From positions 1 to 64,000 of the forward strand of contig NZ_JARFVB010000016.1 of NCBI RefSeq assembly GCF_029193885.1: a DNA stretch of 64,000 nucleotides. Reading direction: 5' to 3'. The stretch is from Flagellimonas yonaguniensis. Its GTDB lineage: Bacteria; Bacteroidota; Bacteroidia; Flavobacteriales; Flavobacteriaceae. Shown piece by piece: positions 35,225-42,379 of the stretch (positions are counted from its first letter, which is position 1; every line of letters begins with the position of its first letter). Both the position numbers and the translations under genes were made by a program. The notes beneath the pieces are model-generated. The model did no database searches. It saw only the letters and a program-made list of their open reading frames with translations, and was not told where the DNA came from.

Positions 35225-35629
35225 ATGGTAAGGGAGAGAAAAATAGAGGTAATGCACAATGAACTGCAAAATTGGAAATCCTACTTGCTGTTTATCGAAG
35301 ATGAAATGGCCTTTATCCAAAGGTTGCTGGATTCCTATGTCTTTGAGCCGAGAACCCCTAATCTGTTTGAACGCTCGGAAAATTTCAAACAGCACTTCAA
35401 CACTTCCAAACAAGACAGGGAATCACTATCCAAATCCATCAAAATACATGAGAATGGACTTGGAGGCATTTTTGAATGTGTCCAAGACGAATGCGATGCC
35501 CATTATTATGATAAGCACCAGAACCTCAAGGACAAGGTCAAGGACTATGTCAAATCCTATATCAAACTCAAAAAAGAGGTCTATAATTATGCAGGGACGG
35601 TGCTCAAGAAAAAGAAGCCATTGAGCTGA
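35225..35629 (+). CDS. Coiled-coil protein flanking Hsp20, family member A
   Basis: 134 residues, two adjacent ATG codons (35222, 35225). All-helical and charged. Key blocks are VMHNELQNWKSYLLFIEDEM, KIHENGLGGIFECVQDE and YDKHQNLKDKVKDYVKSYIK, ending KKKKPLS. The same blocks occur in the protein at 36200 (ELHEESKKWSSELKFARDEQ; QLHENQLQIMVDEVNQE; DTHNDLGKEVEDYFVKYR; ending KRKKQKRLLN), so the two are paralogues separated by hsp20. I do not know a named family. Likely a cytoplasmic stress-associated oligomeric helical bundle; no catalytic motif. Confidence 0.75.
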   Translation: MVRERKIEVMHNELQNWKSYLLFIEDEMAFIQRLLDSYVFEPRTPNLFERSENFKQHFNTSKQDRESLSKSIKIHENGLGGIFECVQDECDAHYYDKHQNLKDKVKDYVKSYIKLKKEVYNYAGTVLKKKKPLS

Positions 35630-35707
35630 CCGGGCTGTTTTTTTGATACTACAAACACAGCCTTTGTCGGATTGTCACATATTCATTAATCAGTAAATTA
35701 AGTAGTT

Positions 35708-36148
35708 ATGTCACTCGTAAAATTAGATGGAAAGCGATTTCCTTGGAATGAAAGACTGATTGATTTTTTCAATCGGGATGCATTTGTTGATGATGATTTT
35801 TTCAATTTGGAAAAAACCCACCCATCAATGAACGTAAAAGAACACAAAGATGATTTTGAAATTGAATTTGCCGCACCAGGTTTTGAAAAAAAGGATTTTG
35901 AAATCACTATAAAAAATGATGTATTGGAGGTTTCTGCCCAAAAAAGCAAGGAAGAGACCGAGGAGGATGAAAACTTCACACGAAGGGAGTTCAACTACAA
36001 TGCATTCACGAGGACCTTGCAATTGCCCACTTCTGTTGATCGATCAAAAGATGTGAAGGCAGTGTACGAAAATGGTATTCTTAAGCTCAAAGTCCTGAAA
36101 ATGGAAGAAGCCAAGGAAAATCAGAAAAAAGTCATCGAGGTCGGGTAA
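35708..36148 (+). CDS. Small heat-shock protein Hsp20 (alpha-crystallin family)
   Basis: 146 residues. A short N-terminal region precedes the alpha-crystallin domain (about 38-135): PSMNVKEHKDDFEIEFAAPG, KKDFEITIKNDVLEVSAQK, FTRTLQLPTSVD and the closing YENGILKLKVLK. ATP-independent holdase that binds unfolding proteins. The last residues KVIEVG resemble the C-terminal I-x-I/V anchoring motif. Located between two paralogous coiled-coil genes; only a degraded half-site (TTGAT at 35643) precedes it, so it is probably read from the promoter at 35.2 kb. Confidence 0.95.
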   Translation: MSLVKLDGKRFPWNERLIDFFNRDAFVDDDFFNLEKTHPSMNVKEHKDDFEIEFAAPGFEKKDFEITIKNDVLEVSAQKSKEETEEDENFTRREFNYNAFTRTLQLPTSVDRSKDVKAVYENGILKLKVLKMEEAKENQKKVIEVG

Positions 36149-36156
36149 CGAAATTC

Positions 36157-36182
36157 GCGGCAGATGTACTTCCGTCTGCCGC
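36157..36182 (+). other. Strong intercistronic hairpin after hsp20
   Basis: GCGGCAGA / TCTGCCGC stem (extendable by a G:C and a G:T pair) with a short loop, followed by ATAAAAAAAA. There is no T-run, so it is not a normal terminator on this strand. It lies between the hsp20 stop and the next start and may stabilise or mark a processing point in the mRNA. Confidence 0.45.
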
Positions 36183-36199
36183 ATAAAAAAAATACAGCC

Positions 36200-36643
36200 A
36201 TGGAAACAAAATCAAGTAAAAGAAAGTTCAGGGAGTGGTTCAGTGCCGATGAGTTGCACGAAGAATCAAAAAAATGGTCCTCGGAATTGAAATTCGCACG
36301 GGACGAGCAAAAGTTCCTGAACCATATGGTAAAGGACTATACGCTGGATATTATCGATACTGATATGTTCAAGGATACGCAGCCCGTTGTGGATGCGTTG
36401 AACAAATTGGAAAAGGACTTGGTGGACCTCTTCAAAAAAGTGCAATTGCACGAGAACCAGCTACAGATCATGGTGGATGAGGTCAATCAAGAGAAAATGG
36501 AGGAAGCTTACTTGGATACCCATAACGATCTAGGTAAAGAGGTCGAGGATTACTTTGTAAAATACAGAGACTCCAAGACCAGGATATTCGATATCGTGTC
36601 CAATGTGATCAAGCGTAAAAAACAGAAAAGATTGTTGAATTAA
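36200..36643 (+). CDS. Coiled-coil protein flanking Hsp20, family member B
   Basis: 147 residues from ATG 36200; the in-frame ATG 36164 lies inside the hairpin. Paralogue of the protein at 35225, sharing the W-containing first helix, the (Q/K)xHEN block and the Lys-rich C-terminus. The middle segment LNKLEKDLVDLFKKVQLHEN is strongly amphipathic. The D-lactate dehydrogenase gene follows 21 bases later. Confidence 0.75.
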   Translation: METKSSKRKFREWFSADELHEESKKWSSELKFARDEQKFLNHMVKDYTLDIIDTDMFKDTQPVVDALNKLEKDLVDLFKKVQLHENQLQIMVDEVNQEKMEEAYLDTHNDLGKEVEDYFVKYRDSKTRIFDIVSNVIKRKKQKRLLN

Positions 36644-36664
36644 AACTATCCAGAAACAAGATAT

Positions 36665-37672
36665 ATGAAAGTATTGGTGTACAGTGCCAAGGATTTTGAG
36701 ATTGAAAACCTGGAAAAATCCAATGGTGGCAAACATAAAATGAAATTCGTACCCGAAGCCCTCAACGCAACAACTGCGGTTATGGCGGCCGGGTACGATG
36801 CCATATCCATTTTTTCGAACGACGATGCCTCCTTGGTGGTCCTCGAAATTCTTCAGGAACTGGGGGTAAAGTACATGACCCTTAGATCAACGGGATACAA
36901 TAATGTAAGTGTCAAGTCCGCCAAGCGAATCGGGCTCAAGGTGGGGTATGCCCCCGAATACTCCCCCCATGCCATAGCTGAGCACGCTGTGGGATTGTTG
37001 TTGGCCCTAAACCGAAAGTTGATCAAGGCCCATGCCCAGGTCCAGCATTATAATTTTCTGTTGGATGAATTGGTGGGCTTTGATTTGAACGGAAAAACCG
37101 TTGGTATCGTTGGAACGGGTAGGATCGGTTCCATTTTGGTAAGGATATTCCATGCTTTCGGTTGCAAGGTAGTGGCCAATGATGTGAAGCGAAATTCCTA
37201 TTTGGAGCATCATTACGATTTGGAATACCTTCCTTTGGAAGAACTTTGCAGGAAGTCCGATGTCATCAGTATAAATACTCCCCTTAACTATGAAACGCAC
37301 CACATGTTCCATGAACCATTGTTCATGGCCATGAAACAGGGCACCCTGTTGATCAATACCGCAAGAGGGGGAATTGTAAAAACGGAAGATGTCATCAGTG
37401 CATTGAAAAGCGGGCATCTCGGAGGCTATGCCACGGATGTGTACGAGCATGAAAGGGGTGTGTTCTTCACGGACAACAGTAGCACAGGGCTGAACGATGG
37501 ACTTTTAAAGGAACTCATCGAATTGCCCAATGTGCTGTTGACGCCTCACCAAGCATTTGCAACCAAGGAAGCCCTTGAACGAATCGCGGAGACCACTATT
37601 TACAATTTGGATTGTTGGGAAGAAGGCAAAGTCTGTAAAAACGAACTGGGTTTTGAGACAGTGACATTATAA
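36665..37672 (+). CDS. ldhA: D-lactate dehydrogenase (2-hydroxyacid dehydrogenase family)
   Basis: 335 residues. NAD-dependent reduction of pyruvate to D-lactate, which regenerates NAD+ when respiration is limited. NAD-binding VGIVGTGRIGS near 141-151; substrate-binding LRSTGYNNV near 77-85 with the catalytic Arg expected in NTARGGIV near 236-243; the catalytic His is in LTPHQAFATKEA near 296-307, the PHQAF form characteristic of D-lactate rather than glycerate dehydrogenases. Last gene of the group starting at 35.2 kb, so under the FNR-like promoter there. Its stop overlaps that of the converging cardiolipin synthase gene by 6 bases. Confidence 0.92.
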   Translation: MKVLVYSAKDFEIENLEKSNGGKHKMKFVPEALNATTAVMAAGYDAISIFSNDDASLVVLEILQELGVKYMTLRSTGYNNVSVKSAKRIGLKVGYAPEYSPHAIAEHAVGLLLALNRKLIKAHAQVQHYNFLLDELVGFDLNGKTVGIVGTGRIGSILVRIFHAFGCKVVANDVKRNSYLEHHYDLEYLPLEELCRKSDVISINTPLNYETHHMFHEPLFMAMKQGTLLINTARGGIVKTEDVISALKSGHLGGYATDVYEHERGVFFTDNSSTGLNDGLLKELIELPNVLLTPHQAFATKEALERIAETTIYNLDCWEEGKVCKNELGFETVTL

Positions 37673-39073
37673 GAGCGGGCTCAACAATTTTGCAAAGCCC
37701 TCGATCAATTTTTTGATCCAAGGCCGTTCCTTGTATTTTTTATAATCACCCAATACAATGGATTTTTCACAGTCCCTTAAAAAATCCGATTTCATTTGCA
37801 GGCACAGGTCTTTGTCGTAGACAAAAGCTTGGGCCTCATAGTTTTGTTGTAGACTTCTGTTGTCGAGATTGGCAGTTCCGATACTGGCGATCTCATCATC
37901 GCACAACATCACTTTACTGTGCAAAAAACCATCATCGTAGAGATATATCTTAATGCCTGCTTTTAAATAAGATTCAAAATAAGCTCTTACGCACCAGTCC
38001 ACCAATTTGATATCGGTACTGGAGGACATCAATATCCTGACGTCCACTCCGCTCAGGGCAGCTGTCATCAAAGCTTGCAAAATAGCATGGTTTGGAATGA
38101 TGTAGGGGTTTACGATGTAGAGGTATTTTTCTGCACTGTTGATAATGGAAAAATAGACCTGCTCCATCACATCAAAATCATCGTCAGGGCCGCTGGGCAC
38201 TATTTGGAGGGAAGTACCTTTTCGAGCTGAGCCATGCATCTTGAAAGCTGAAATATCCACTTTGTTCCCACTGGCAAGGAACCAGTCGGTCACAAATATT
38301 CGGTTCAAAAAATCAACCGCTTCGCCTTCGATCTTCAAATGGGTGTCGTGCCACTTGCCCAGGGCAGGATCGCCCTTCAAGTATTTGTCGGAAATATTGA
38401 TGCCTCCCGTAAACCCTATTTTATTATCGATGACAATGATTTTCCTATGGTTACGGTAGTTTAGGGCAGTAAGGAACCTACCGAACTTAAAGGGAAGGAA
38501 CTGGGCGGTTTCCACCCCGATATGTTTAAGTTTCTTGAGGTACTTTTTGCTCAAGGAATAACTTCCAATGCCGTCGTACAATAGTCGGACAGTTACGTTT
38601 TCGGCTATTTTCCGTTCAAAAACCTCCAATAACTTATCGGCTAGGATACCGTCCTCAAAAATGTAGTATTGTAGGTGGATGTGCTCTTTGGCTTCTTCAA
38701 GTGCTTCAAAAATACTTTCAAAGGTGTTCTTTCCGTCTTTTAGTAGCTCTAAATCATTATGGCAGGTAACGGGGCAACTTGAGGTTTTGTGGATGAGTGA
38801 TGTTATTTTTTGTTTGTTTACCGAGATATCCGGGGAACAAGTCACATTCTCTAGTTTGTTCAGGGTGCCAAACTGATTTTTTAAGGAGAACATCTTGCTT
38901 TTCCTTCTGTTTCGTCCAAATAAGATATACAGAAGAACGCCTGCCACGGGAATGGTAAAGATGGCCAATAGCCATGCCAAGGTCTTGCTGGGTCTGACAC
39001 CGTTCAACAACAGGCTTATGACCATGACCAAGGCAATCAAAATATAAAGTGTCACGAGAATGGGTACAAGCAT
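37667..39073 (-). CDS. cls: Cardiolipin synthase (phospholipase D family)
   Basis: 468 residues from ATG 39073; the longer reading needs TTG 39109. Joins two phosphatidylglycerol molecules into cardiolipin at the inner membrane. Two N-terminal transmembrane helices (LVPILVTLYILIALVMVISL; TLAWLLAIFTIPVAGVLLYI) precede an arginine/lysine-rich stretch (FGRNRRKSK). The two phospholipase D HKD motifs are NHRKIIVIDNKIGFTGG and HSKVMLCDDEIASIGTAN. I see no FNR-like site upstream with the island's geometry. Confidence 0.94.
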   Translation of the reverse strand: MLVPILVTLYILIALVMVISLLLNGVRPSKTLAWLLAIFTIPVAGVLLYILFGRNRRKSKMFSLKNQFGTLNKLENVTCSPDISVNKQKITSLIHKTSSCPVTCHNDLELLKDGKNTFESIFEALEEAKEHIHLQYYIFEDGILADKLLEVFERKIAENVTVRLLYDGIGSYSLSKKYLKKLKHIGVETAQFLPFKFGRFLTALNYRNHRKIIVIDNKIGFTGGINISDKYLKGDPALGKWHDTHLKIEGEAVDFLNRIFVTDWFLASGNKVDISAFKMHGSARKGTSLQIVPSGPDDDFDVMEQVYFSIINSAEKYLYIVNPYIIPNHAILQALMTAALSGVDVRILMSSSTDIKLVDWCVRAYFESYLKAGIKIYLYDDGFLHSKVMLCDDEIASIGTANLDNRSLQQNYEAQAFVYDKDLCLQMKSDFLRDCEKSIVLGDYKKYKERPWIKKLIEGFAKLLSPLL

Positions 39074-39156
39074 CTCTTCTTTTTGATACCGATTGAAATC
39101 CACCCACAAGTTAGTGAAAGTAATCGGTGGTCAATAAGATTTTAATGGATCTAGGG

Positions 39157-39184
39157 TAAAAAGCCCTTCTTTTAAAGAAGGGCT
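39157..39184 (-). terminator. Terminator of the MBL-rhodanese gene
   Basis: AGCCCTTCTTT / AAAGAAGGGCT stem, followed on the minus strand by TTTTTA. It lies just after the minus-strand stop at 39190. Confidence 0.85.
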
Positions 39185-39189
39185 GTTCC

Positions 39190-40518
39190 TTACATAAAAT
39201 CGTTGATGCTCTCACCGAGGTCGTACACCTGTACATTTTCGCTGGCGCTTTCTATAATGCTACTTCCAGCGGCACTACGGTAACCACCCGCACAGTGGAC
39301 AATAATGGGCTTGCTGTTCGGTATCCGTGATAGGGAGGACCTAAGGTCATTGAGAGGGATTGTCAAGGAATTTTCAAAGAACTTGGCCTCGGCCACCTCA
39401 CTTTGGTTCCGTATATCCACAACGGTATAATTGTCTGGGTTGTTCTTGAAATCGCTTAAGTCAAGTTTGTTACTTTGGATCAAGGCAGTTTTGTCCAAGG
39501 TCAAAACGGATTTGACTTGTTGTTCATACCCAATTTTAGCCACTCGTTCCAATATTTCTTCCGCATCCTGGGGTTTGTCCACAACAAGGGCGAAAGATTC
39601 TTCGGGTTGGACAATGGCCCCCAACCAAGTTTCAAATTTCGAATCTTCGGACACGGCCATGATATTGATACTTCCGGGCAAGTGCCCTTTTTTAAATTCG
39701 GTTTCGTCCCTGACATCCACAATCAAACCTTCGGTACTTGCATTTAATCTCAAGGGTACTTTGGCTATGGATGATTGCAGGTTTTCCGGACCTTTTCTGT
39801 TGGTGTCCACATCAAACCCAAAATAGGAAGGGATAAAAGGTTGACTGTTCAAAAGGGTATGGACAAATGCTTCTTTTGACTGCGGTTTAAAGGCCCAGTT
39901 ACCCATTCTTTCGTTGCCCAAAGTACTGCTGTTATCTGAACTCAGGTTTTTTCCACATAGCGAGCCAGCTCCGTGTGCTGGATAAACCAAAGCACCATCG
40001 GGTAGGTCTTTAAATTTGTTTTGGATGGTGTCATACATCATCTCGGCCAATTCTTGGCGCTTGGCGGTCATATTACCTGCTTTTTCGCGTAGGTCGGGTC
40101 GCCCTACATCACCAATAAAAAGGGTGTCGCCCGTGAAGAGTGCAGTTTTACCGTCTTTTTCGGCCACAATGGTAATACTGTCAGGGGAGTGTCCAGGAGT
40201 GTTCAGGGCGGAGATTTTTATATCCCCGATCATAATACTCTGTCCATCATCAAAAGGTTTGTACTTGTAATCAGCGCCTAAATCTTTACTATGATGGATG
40301 GTAGCCCCGGTTTCTTTGTGTATCTGCAAGTGAGAGCTTACAAAATCGGCATGTGGATGGGTTTCAATCACGGCTGTTATCTTGGCATCGTGCTCTTGAG
40401 CAAAAGCATAGTACTGCATGGGATCCCTTTCTGGATCTATAACGGCCATTTCACCATTGTCCACAATGGCATAGGAATAGTGGGCCAAGGGTTTGTATTC
40501 AAACTGTTTTATTTCCAT
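39190..40518 (-). CDS. Metallo-beta-lactamase hydrolase fused to two rhodanese domains
   Basis: 442 residues. The N-terminal part (about 1-230) is an ETHE1-like metallo-beta-lactamase fold: THPHADFVSSH for the metal ligands, GHSPDSITIV, FTGDTLFIGDVGRPDLR and YPAHGAGSLCG. This is the persulfide dioxygenase/glyoxalase II group. Rhodanese 1 (about 265-350) lacks its catalytic Cys. Rhodanese 2 (about 355-442) has HCAGGYRSA with the Cys that carries persulfide sulfur. Together they would process reactive sulfur species in the cytoplasm. It lies downstream of the peroxiredoxin gene, separated by a hairpin terminator that may be leaky. Confidence 0.9.
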   Translation of the reverse strand: MEIKQFEYKPLAHYSYAIVDNGEMAVIDPERDPMQYYAFAQEHDAKITAVIETHPHADFVSSHLQIHKETGATIHHSKDLGADYKYKPFDDGQSIMIGDIKISALNTPGHSPDSITIVAEKDGKTALFTGDTLFIGDVGRPDLREKAGNMTAKRQELAEMMYDTIQNKFKDLPDGALVYPAHGAGSLCGKNLSSDNSSTLGNERMGNWAFKPQSKEAFVHTLLNSQPFIPSYFGFDVDTNRKGPENLQSSIAKVPLRLNASTEGLIVDVRDETEFKKGHLPGSINIMAVSEDSKFETWLGAIVQPEESFALVVDKPQDAEEILERVAKIGYEQQVKSVLTLDKTALIQSNKLDLSDFKNNPDNYTVVDIRNQSEVAEAKFFENSLTIPLNDLRSSLSRIPNSKPIIVHCAGGYRSAAGSSIIESASENVQVYDLGESINDFM

Positions 40519-40534
40519 AAAATAGGGTTTTGAA

Positions 40535-40559
40535 AGGGCACCTTATCATAAGGTGCCCT
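40535..40559 (-). terminator. Hairpin terminator after the peroxiredoxin gene
   Basis: AGGGCACCTTA / TAAGGTGCCCT, an 11-bp perfect stem with a 3-base loop; on the minus strand it is followed by TTTC only, so termination may be partial. Confidence 0.7.
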
Positions 40560-40576
40560 AGAATTCAAATTTGTTT

Positions 40577-41242
40577 TTAGATTTCTTTCTTGGCAAGGTA
40601 CCAATCCACTTTTTCCAGTGTATCGTCTGCAAGTCTTTCATTAAGTTGATCTAGAGTCTTTGGAGGAGAAACGATGACCTTGTCTCCTTTTTTCCAATCC
40701 AAAGGCATAGCAACTTTGTACTCATCCGAAGTTTGTAGTGCTTCCAAGGCTCGTAAGATTTCATCCATGTTCCTACCGACATTCAATGGGTAGTACATGA
40801 TCAATCTGATTTTTTTGGAAGGGTCGATAAAGAAAACGGCCCTAACAGCAGCGGTTTCACTTTCATTGGGTTGAAGCATTCCGTACAATTTGGATACTTT
40901 CATGTCCAAATCGGCAATTATCGGGAAATCAAAATAGACACCTGTGTTCTCCCTTACATTTTGTACCCAACCCAGATGGGCATGGATGCTGTCAATGCTC
41001 AAACCGATAAGCTCTGTGTTCATGGCATCGAATTCCCCTTTTCTTTGTGCAAACCCACTCATTTCGGTAGTACAAACAGGAGTGAAGTCAGCAGGATGGG
41101 AGAACATTACGATCCATTTGTCCTTCGCAAACTCGGAGAATTTTATCTTTCCTTTGGTGGTTACGGCTTCAAAATCAGGTGCTATATCCCCAATTTTTGG
41201 CATTTGATTCACTTTTTCGTTTTCTAAATAAGAATTTTCCAT
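40577..41242 (-). CDS. 1-Cys peroxiredoxin (Prx6 type)
   Basis: 221 residues. Reduces peroxides in the cytoplasm. The peroxidatic site is HPADFTPVCTTE with Cys57, and it is the only Cys in the protein, so it is a 1-Cys enzyme needing an external reductant. The long C-terminal arm (DEILRALEALQTSDEYKVA, then MPLDWKKGDKVIVSPP) is the Prx6 hallmark. A palindrome with the exact island geometry lies upstream. Confidence 0.94.
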   Translation of the reverse strand: MENSYLENEKVNQMPKIGDIAPDFEAVTTKGKIKFSEFAKDKWIVMFSHPADFTPVCTTEMSGFAQRKGEFDAMNTELIGLSIDSIHAHLGWVQNVRENTGVYFDFPIIADLDMKVSKLYGMLQPNESETAAVRAVFFIDPSKKIRLIMYYPLNVGRNMDEILRALEALQTSDEYKVAMPLDWKKGDKVIVSPPKTLDQLNERLADDTLEKVDWYLAKKEI

Positions 41243-41280
41243 AGAATTATAAATTATATTTATTGTTTTTAATTACGGTA

Positions 41281-41324
41281 TAAAATTAACTTATAACAAT
41301 CATGGCTCCAGTAACGTAGGTTAC
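41281..41324 (-). promoter_or_regulatory. Divergent member of the operator family upstream of peroxiredoxin
   Basis: GTAAC-GTAG-GTTAC (41311-41324) is a perfect palindrome with the same N4 spacer size. On the minus strand TAATTTTA (41288-41281) is a -7-like box whose TTT starts exactly 33.5 bases from the palindrome centre. The half-site is TAAC in place of TGAT/TGAC. Confidence 0.5.
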
Positions 41325-41377
41325 ATAGTAGTTATTTAACGATTGTTTAACCATTAAAATGGTATTGGATCAATGTA

Positions 41378-42061
41378 CTATTGACTGAATATAAAGTCAA
41401 CCGCCATTTGGGCATGTAAATTTGTAGTGGCCAAAGTTGGAATAGCCACATCATCCTGTTGTATAAGTAATGGCAATTCTGTGCACCCAAGTATTATCCC
41501 TTGGGCACCTTTTTTATGAAGAAATTGAATCTGTTCGATAAAAAAATATTTCGCTTCTTTAGAAAAAACACCTTGGGTCAGTTCTTTGGAAACATATTCG
41601 TGTGCTTTTGGAATGGCGTCTTCTTCTGGGATTATGGTGGTTATGCCGTAATTCTTCTTTAATATTTTAGGGATAAAGTCCCCTGTCATGGTGGGTTTGT
41701 TCCCCAATAGCCCAAGTTTTTTGATCCCTGATTTTTGGGCTTCCATCCCAGTGGCATCTGCAATGTGCAGAATGGGAATATGGATTTTAGGTTGGACATG
41801 ATCATAAACCATATGGGGTGTATTTGCACAGATCACAATGGCTTTTGCCCCAGCGGTTTGAAGCTTTATGGCCGTGTCCAAATATTTCGCGTTGATCTTC
41901 CCTTTGTCTTGTTCCCGCATCAATTCAATATTTATACTATGTATAATGAGTGGGGGATTGGCCCAATTACCGATTTTGTTCGATGCCAATTGATTGATGA
42001 GCTTGTAATACTCAATGGTAGAATGCCAAGAAGTACCTCCGATCATTCCCAAAGTTTTCAT
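41378..42061 (-). CDS. Aspartate/glutamate racemase family protein
   Basis: 227 residues from ATG 42061 (MKTLGMIGGTSWHSTIEYYK); an ATG four codons earlier is possible. Cofactor-independent racemase family with two catalytic Cys, in VICANTPHMV near 78-87 and LGCTELPLL near 186-194. Typical aspartate-racemase-like enzymes of this length make D-amino acids for peptidoglycan or detoxification. Whether it prefers Asp or Glu cannot be told. Confidence 0.88.
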   Translation of the reverse strand: MKTLGMIGGTSWHSTIEYYKLINQLASNKIGNWANPPLIIHSINIELMREQDKGKINAKYLDTAIKLQTAGAKAIVICANTPHMVYDHVQPKIHIPILHIADATGMEAQKSGIKKLGLLGNKPTMTGDFIPKILKKNYGITTIIPEEDAIPKAHEYVSKELTQGVFSKEAKYFFIEQIQFLHKKGAQGIILGCTELPLLIQQDDVAIPTLATTNLHAQMAVDFIFSQ

Positions 42062-42073
42062 GTTTCCGGTCAT

Positions 42074-42379
42074 TTTCTCGAAAAATTAGAAGAGATATTG
42101 TAACAATTTACAGAAAAGTGGTGCAACTAAGTGAATTTGTTGGATTTTATGGATTAGGTAGGGTGGTATTTCAAGATTGCAAAATGACGGGACAAGTAAA
42201 AATCCGATACTTTTTTTAGCGAAAATCAATTGACGGGTCGCATCCGATGTCTTTTAGGTTAAAATTAACATAATACTAAAAGGACACTACTTAATTTTAA
42301 GACCCATGGATTTGAACAGATCAACTTTAAGATATACCTACCTTTTATTAACTCAGCGTAAATCAAATAACTAACATAT
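42074..42379. other. Intergenic stretch between divergent racemase and tldD
   Basis: About 300 AT-rich bases with no gene on either strand. It must hold both promoters. GTAACAATTTAC (42100-42111) is a small palindrome resembling the peroxiredoxin operator, but no -7 box stands at the matching distance. TGGATTTG (42305-42312) resembles a -7 box for tldD. Confidence 0.35.

Noticed and set aside
35643..35655. TTGAT half-site upstream of hsp20 as a further operator
   Set aside because: The second half-site is lost and no -7 box stands at the expected offset, so I do not count it with the operator family.
39115..39148. An operator of the same family upstream of cardiolipin synthase
   Set aside because: TGACCACCGATT is only a partial palindrome and no -7-like box lies at the 33.5-base offset.
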